Shown: in pieces, positions 58,101 through 64,000 of the stretch
How positions within the stretch are numbered: the first letter of the stretch is position 1
How the letters are laid out: each line of letters starts with the position of its first letter
Assembly: GCA_003550305.1 (NCBI GenBank)
Contig: QKYT01000100.1
Span: forward strand, 93,724 to 157,723
Direction of reading: 5' to 3'
Length of the DNA: 64,000 nt
Origin: Glomus cerebriforme
Taxonomy: Eukaryota > Glomeromycota > Glomeromycetes > Glomerales > Glomeraceae
Program-made: the position numbers and the translations under genes
The notes under the pieces: generated by a model
The model's input: the letters and a program-made list of their open reading frames with translations, nothing else
What the model was told of the DNA's origin: nothing
Databases searched by the model: none

Positions 58101-60018
58101 AATTGACCTACTACTTTATTGAATGGGTGCGAGTTTACCAACATTCAAATTCAAACGAAAAAACTTATGCTACTTTCATTATGCAGGTACGATTATTTAT
58201 AATTATTTCATTTATTAACTTATCAATGTTTATAAACTAATTTAAATTTGTTATTTAATAGTTACAACAACAAGGCGTATTGAAAGGCGAAGAAATATCC
58301 TCAATGTTTTTCCGTGTTTGTACGGAGATGAGCGTCGATCATTACTTGAAACAAAAGGCGACTGCTCAGGCAACATCTGCCGTCGCTTATCAGGCTATTG
58401 ACGCGTTTTCTAAACTTATTGTTTTATTAGTAAAATATCACTCGGATCCAGAGGGCGTTAATAATAATGTTGCCAAAATCAATTATCTTACAAAAATATT
58501 ATCAATTATTGTGTTGGTGCTGGCGCAAGCACATGAACAACGTCGTCAGCAGTTTAATCAAAAGCCATTCTTCCGATTATTTTCAAGTTTGCTGAATGAT
58601 CTAAATTCGTATGAGCAACAACTTCAACCTATTTACTTCCAGATTCTCACAGCTTTAAGGTATTTACATTAATATTCAAGTATTACTTAAGATACTTGTA
58701 AAAAAAGTTCATCCCATTTAACATATTGATTTTTATTTATAGCAACAATACTTTCCATACTTTACAACCTTTGTTCTTTCCTGGGTTTACTTTTGCATGG
58801 CTTTCATTAATCTCCCATCGCTTATTCATGCCTAAACTCTTACTTGCAGAAAATCAAAAGGTTCGTCCTTTAATAATAGTATAAAATACTTTATTATGAA
58901 ATAATTATTAATATTCTGTTTTTTATTATCTAGGGATGGCCTGCTTTTCATAAGTTGCTCATATGCTTATTCAAATTTCTTGTTCCATTTTTACGTAATG
59001 TTGAGATGATCGATACTACACGATTGTTATACAAAGGAACGCTGAGAGTCTTGCTCGTGCTATTACATGATTTTCCCGAATTCCTTTGTGATTATCATTT
59101 TAGCTTTTGTGACGTTATTCCACCATCTTGTATTCAACTTCGGAATTTAATTTTAAGTGCATTTCCGCGTAATATGAGATTACCTGATCCATTCACACCA
59201 AACTTGAAGGTCGATTTGTTGCCAGAAATATCACAATCGCCGCGTGTATTATCAGATTATGCATCTGCTTTGATTGCCAATAATCTTAAAAATGATATAG
59301 ATAATTATTTAAAAACACGTTCACCCATATCATTTCCATCGGATTTGAAACAAAAACTTTTGCTTGATTCCAATAACCAGCCAGAGATATTATCTACCGG
59401 ATCTAAGTACAATGTTCCAGTAATCAACGCTCTTGTTCTTTATGTCGGCATTCAAGCGATTAGTCAACTTCATAACAAATCAACTCAAGGGACAAATCCA
59501 CTTACACATAGTGCACCTATGGACATTTTCCAACAATTGCTTATTGATTTGGACTCAGAGGGTATGTTATTTGAATTAATAAAGCAAAAGTTATTTATTT
59601 GTATATGCTAATATATGTGGATTTTTAAAATTATTTAGGTCGATATCTTTTCTTGAGTGCTATCGCCAATCAACTTCGATATCCTAATAGTCACACGCAT
59701 TATTTCAGCTGTATATTATTGTATTTGTTTGCAGAGGGTAACCAAGAAGTAATAAAAGAACAAGTGACAAGGTATGTTAAATTATTATTCGTAACTTTAA
59801 TTTATATTAATTTTGGTAGTTTTTATAAACATTCTATGTTGCATTTGTTCAATTGTAGAGTGCTTCTCGAAAGATTAATTGTCAATCGACCGCATCCATG
59901 GGGACTTTTAATCACATTTATTGAATTGATCAAGAACCCTCGATATAATTTCTGGAGCCATTCATTCACTAGGTGCGCAGCGGATATTGAGCGCTTATTT
60001 GATAGTGTCAGCCGGTAA
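52159..60018 (+). CDS. NOT1: CCR4-NOT complex scaffold NOT1 (CNOT1), 2162 aa, 17 exons
   Basis: Exons 52159-52365, 52523-52859, 52909-53077, 53148-53451, 53595-53708, 53783-54124, 54204-54401, 54489-54751, 54831-56040, 56115-57617, 57699-57937, 58021-58186, 58262-58659, 58743-58860, 58934-59561, 59639-59771 and 59859-60018 keep frame at every junction (6489 nt). N-terminal HEAT-like repeats run to about residue 640. The middle exon pair covers the TTP-binding-type region, the MIF4G domain that binds Caf1 (about 900-1090; [20 protein letters not shown]), and the CAF40-binding DUF3819 domain (about 1209-1340; [40 protein letters not shown]). The C-terminal NOT domain (about 1790-2150) has [20 protein letters not shown] and [13 protein letters not shown]. 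It scaffolds mRNA deadenylation and transcript control in cytoplasm and nucleus. A Ser/Thr/Asn-rich linker (55400-55570) precedes MIF4G. The ATG at 52159 is chosen as first in frame. Confidence 0.95.
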
Positions 60019-60744
60019 TTGTCTAACCATTTGTTAAAAATACATTTCTATTTTATTATTAATTTGTTGAGGATTATCTAACACGGCAAATATCTTCGGT
60101 GTTTATATAAAAGGTCAATCAACCAAGTGTAGAATCTGTTCCTTTTTCATCACTCATATTCACAATTCACATTCACATAATAATTGTACAGCAGCATCAA
60201 TTTATTTTTTCTGTTTTTTTTTCTCTTTTTCTTTTCAAATTATTTTATTTTTTCTTAGATATTCATTAATTTGTCAAAGGAAAATAAATTGTGTATAGAA
60301 CATTTTATATTATCAATATATATTTTTAATGGACAAAAGTATATTTTTTTTTTTACTTTTATTGTTTATAATAATATTTGTATAAATAATTTTTTTTTTA
60401 ACAATAAAATTATTTAATTATATATAATAAAAATGTATCTAAAGTGCCAGTTGAAAATACTTCAAAAAGAATTTATTATACTGTATTAGAAAATTTTTAC
60501 ATTTAATTAATAATATAGTATGTAATCTGATATCTTTTAAAAATTTGAATTACTAAGTTATAATATTATGGTTGAAATTAATTAAAATTGCACTGCAGAT
60601 TTTATTGCGCCTAAACACTTAACGTCACTCATTTGTTTTATTATTTCTGATATACAGTAAATGATAGAGATTGCCGGGAATACTTTATCTGTTATTAAAT
60701 TCCAAGCAGTGATATTCTTTCCCATACATCTCTTAGTTACTTAG
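60019..60744. other. Convergent 3' intergenic region (NOT1 / UTP25)
   Basis: T-rich and AATAAA-containing sequence (AAAATAAATTG near 60280, AACAATAAAA near 60400) follows the NOT1 stop, consistent with 3' end formation. No gene seen. Confidence 0.55.
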
Positions 60745-63700
60745 TTAACTAAATGTATAAACCTTCTTTTCTCCTTGTAACATTTTATCAACTCTAGTAC
60801 TCCCAACAACTCTTTCCAACCTCAATTTATCAAATTTCGAAAATAATACATTAATAATCGTTTCATTTGAAGTCTTGTCAGAAGAGAATGATTGTATGAA
60901 ATTTAATATTTCTGAATAGAAATGAGCGTGATCGGGTAAAGCGTAAAATATAACATGACGTATTCCTTTTATATGATGCCTAAGCGAAAAATTGTTATTT
61001 AAAATATATAAATTAAGAAATATATACGGCGAAAAAGTTTCATCTTTTTTTTTAAAAAAAAAAAGTACTAATTCGTGAGTTACCTTCTAAAAAAATGAAA
61101 TCTTTCTGTATACAATAAATAATTTTTCTTTCCATTAAGAAAATGAGTACGAGCCCTTGTAACATCAGAAACCTTCTCGTATCTAATAAATAAACAGATT
61201 TAAACTGTTAATTTGTTAAAATATGGAAACATAATTTTGCTTATATACTTAACTCATTAATAGATGTAAATGAAAATGTACTATCTTCAAAATAATTTCT
61301 TAATCTTACAAAATCAAAATATGATGGTATGAAAATCATTACATGTGATAAATTCATTTTTCTTATTTTCGGTAACATCTATAAATTCATTTTTAATCAG
61401 CTTATTTTGAAATGAGTTACAAATGAAGATTAATTTTACCTTCTCAATGAAATACTTGAATCTTATATCATCCACTTCTGATAAAGAATTACATTCAATT
61501 CTTCTAAACACCTTTGATTAAAAATAAACTTAAAGTCCAATTACAAACACTTTTTTTTTTTTTTTTTTACAAATAATTCGACATGTCCGTACCTGTCGAA
61601 TACTCTTCACATTGATGTCAAATATTGTTCCTTGATGATGATGTTTGATTTTCATTTTTCCATCAACGTTATTCATTTGTTTATTAAATAACGTGTTAAT
61701 CTCCGGTGTCAAATAATCAGATATTATTATAGTCTGTCTGAGATATTGTGCTCTATATGGTAAAGATTAAGTTAAAATTTAAATTGCAAATTTCAAAAGC
61801 AAGTAAATTATTTTTACCTTCCATCTAGGTACCAATTCTTTACACGTGAGAAATCACAATCATGTGATTTCTGTGGGATCAAGTTCATGTGACTAAATAT
61901 ATGCTAAATCAAATTGAGTATCCGAACTTAGTGAATAATATACACGGCACGCTTTCCCATACTTACTTCGACATGATCCCAATTTTGCATCAAGAATGTA
62001 TCACATTGATCGACTATCATCACTTCAATTGACGAAAGAAAATCAAAATCTCTTTTCTTGTCCCTACGTAGTTTAAAAAATGATAAATTGATATTTATTG
62101 GAAAATTAAAGAATATGTTAACTCACCCCTCAGCTCCTATTATCATTCTTAATCCTAAAGGAGACGCGATTATAATATCTGCATTGTAGAATTCAGCATA
62201 AAATTTCATGGACTTTCTTGTAAATTTTATACCAATTCTAAACATATCATCGATATTCCCTTTAAATGTCGCCAAGAAATCGGCTATTCAAAAGTAAAAC
62301 AAATTAGTAATGAGGTATTCGAATAAAGAAATACGGAAACGGTACTAGTCAATATATGCCTGGTTTCTTTGGATCAATTTTTTCTTGTTCGGGTGTTATT
62401 CCATAAGACTCAAAAAATCGTTTCCGGTTATCCTAAAAAAAATTTTAAACAGATAAAATAAATAATTTCTTGTGAAATTGTGAAATTAAATTTCTCATTT
62501 GCTTACTTGTTGATCAGTCTCTGATAATTTTAGTAATATTTCTACCAAGTTCATAGCAGAATTACGAAATGGTAATAAAATCAATACTTTTGGTCTCGTA
62601 AACCCTTGATCTCTTATTTCACTTTAAAAATAATAAATTTAAAACACTATATGATTTGTTGATTTTAATATACGCGTTTATTACTTACTCGATATCTTTA
62701 CCGATTGCGTGCGCTTTATTTATTTTTTCATTGTTCTTTAATATACGATTCCTAACCCTACACATTATTTATTTTATTCATTAAGTTGATTTGAAATGGC
62801 TTAATAATTAATTTGACTTACTTATAGATGTGATTTAAAGCATGTAAAGCATAAATATATCTCAACTCCTGTGAATTTTCTACATTTCGATTCGTATATA
62901 ATACATCTTGATACTTATTAAATTGTTGGAATAAATGCAACTGTAAATCAGAAAAAACATTATCTATAAAAAAAATATGATTATTATAATTGATAAATTT
63001 AATATTTAATTATATACAAAAGTTAAAACTTACTACTATTATTAGCATCATTAACTTTCTTCCAAGTTTCCAATAACTTCGGCCTGATCTACAAACAAAT
63101 AATTTAACGCACGTGACAATTTAAATTTCACTATCTTTATCTATAAATACCTTTAGTGATTCAATATTTGATTTATCATTTTCATTATCATTGTTCTCCT
63201 CGTTGTTATTAAGTATATATTTACTAACTAAATTTAAAGCTGGATTCTCATAATTAATTATCTTCCAATGTTTTTGTTCAATCATTGATACTTTACTATT
63301 TAATATCTGTTGACTTTTTTGTTGCTGATCTCCAAAATGTTTTTCAAATTCATCTATGAAATATTAGTTAATTAAATTAAAGAAACGAAATAATGTAAAT
63401 TGATGATATTCAAATACCTATTTCGTTCTCTTCGTCCCTTTGTCCTTCGTCATCATCTTCATTATTACCTCCGCCTTTTCCCTTTTCTTGTTCTTTTCTT
63501 TCATCTTTTCCTTCTCTTTCTTCCCCTCCACTTTCCTTTTCTTCTCCACTTTCTATCTTTTTTCCTTCATTTTGTTGTGAACTTTTTTCTTCATTTCTTA
63601 AATCATTCTCAATGACATCAACTTTATCAATTTTTTCAATGTCCGTATTCTCCTCATTTATTTTATTATCTAATTTTCGTTTTTTATTAACTTGTAATAA

Positions 63701-64000
63701 TCCAACAAGTTTACTATAAGACGAATTAGGTTTATTTAAGTATATTTCCTCGGCATTTTTATCGTCATCATCTGACGCTTCATTCATCATTTCATCATCA
63801 TCCTCTCGTTTTATCTCTTGATCTTCAGTAAAAAGCACTCTCCTATCGAAAATGAATTATACAATTAATTTTAATTAAATATAAATCATCCTTACAGATA
63901 CATACTTTGAAGGACTCTCCTCTTCTTCACTCTCCCCTATCTCGGTAGGATTTATGCTACCATATTCTTCTAAAGTCTTCCAATCTTTCCTCGATAACTT
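60745..64000 (-). CDS. UTP25: SSU processome factor Utp25 (DEF family), 5' end outside the window
   Basis: Seventeen exons can be followed from the right edge: 64000-63906, 63842-63418, 63353-63151, 63088-63034, 62963-62822, 62757-62689, 62621-62507, 62432-62360, 62283-62127, 62063-61967, 61892-61818, 61752-61593, 61511-61440, 61378-61254, 61182-61084 and 60979-60745, plus the missing start. An acidic Glu/Asp/Lys-rich N-terminal region (63840-63420) precedes the degenerate helicase-like fold: [97 protein letters not shown] and [16 protein letters not shown]. Utp25/DEF works in the nucleolus on early 18S rRNA maturation and lacks standard helicase catalytic motifs. The intron between 62360 and 62283 begins with GC instead of GT (CCAG|GCATAT). 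The total of visible exons is sixteen, the start exon(s) being cut off. Confidence 0.9.

Noticed and set aside
61530..61712. Independent small ORF starting [12 protein letters not shown]
   Set aside because: It is an internal part of a UTP25 exon read through into the intron's A/T tract.
1..64000. CRISPR arrays, operons, bacterial promoters or ribosome binding sites
   Set aside because: Introns and gene types are eukaryotic; tandem repeats seen lack regular unique spacers.
1..64000. tRNA genes
   Set aside because: No convincing cloverleaf with A and B boxes was noticed by eye; a tRNAscan run would be needed to exclude one.

Overview
This is a nuclear window of a very AT-rich eukaryote with short (40-110 bp) GT-AG introns, long A/T homopolymers and many decayed transposons. 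The gene set (Not1, Tlg2, Rpn14/PAAF1, Utp25, RPS29), a Crinkler-type effector and the abundance of Tc1/IS630, hAT, MULE and LINE relics point to a fungus. The best fit is an arbuscular mycorrhizal fungus (Glomeromycotina, Rhizophagus/Glomus-like). That assignment is inference from protein resemblance and composition; no search was run.

The window has two halves. Positions 1-35.5 kb are gene-poor, repeat-rich and nearly all decayed: a pogo-like MITE (3.6 kb), a Tc1 relic (4.1-4.7 kb), three retroposons sharing one hairpin 3' tail (5.3-8.2 and 11.8 kb; two with perfect 16-bp target duplications), a broken hAT transposase (18.1-21.8 kb) split by two foldback elements, a MULE relic (22.9-24.7 kb), and a 4.7-kb TA-flanked Tc1-type unit (25.2-30.0 kb). 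Inside that unit sits a two-gene insert: an almost intact DD34E transposase plus a PB1-like/SAM-like gene. The unit interrupts a decayed paralogue of that same PB1/SAM family. A P-element-like transposase relic (32.3-35.2 kb) carries a hAT MITE with a perfect 8-bp target duplication.

Positions 35.8-40.0 kb form a transition zone: a two-exon Crinkler gene and a three-exon gene for a predicted secretory/membrane protein with an Asn/Gln-rich tandem repeat.

Positions 41-64 kb are a dense housekeeping block for which I reconstructed exons that keep frame across every junction: NSUN6-type tRNA m5C methyltransferase, ribosomal protein uS14 (RPS29), a damaged CPSF30/Yth1-like zinc-finger gene, RPN14/PAAF1 (proteasome base chaperone), TLG2/syntaxin-16, mitochondrial rRNA dimethyladenosine transferase (TFB1M family), NOT1 (2162 aa, 17 exons) and UTP25 (5' end outside the window). 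RPN14/TLG2 and TFB1M/NOT1 are head-to-head pairs with short shared promoters. A 372-bp GC-rich block with a 14-bp terminal stem lies between NSUN6 and RPS29 and remains unexplained.

The strongest candidates for something new are the PB1/SAM-carrying transposon nested near its own paralogue, the retroposon family defined by a shared hairpin tail, the premature stops in relics that mostly look like C-to-T or G-to-A changes, and the GC-rich structured block.
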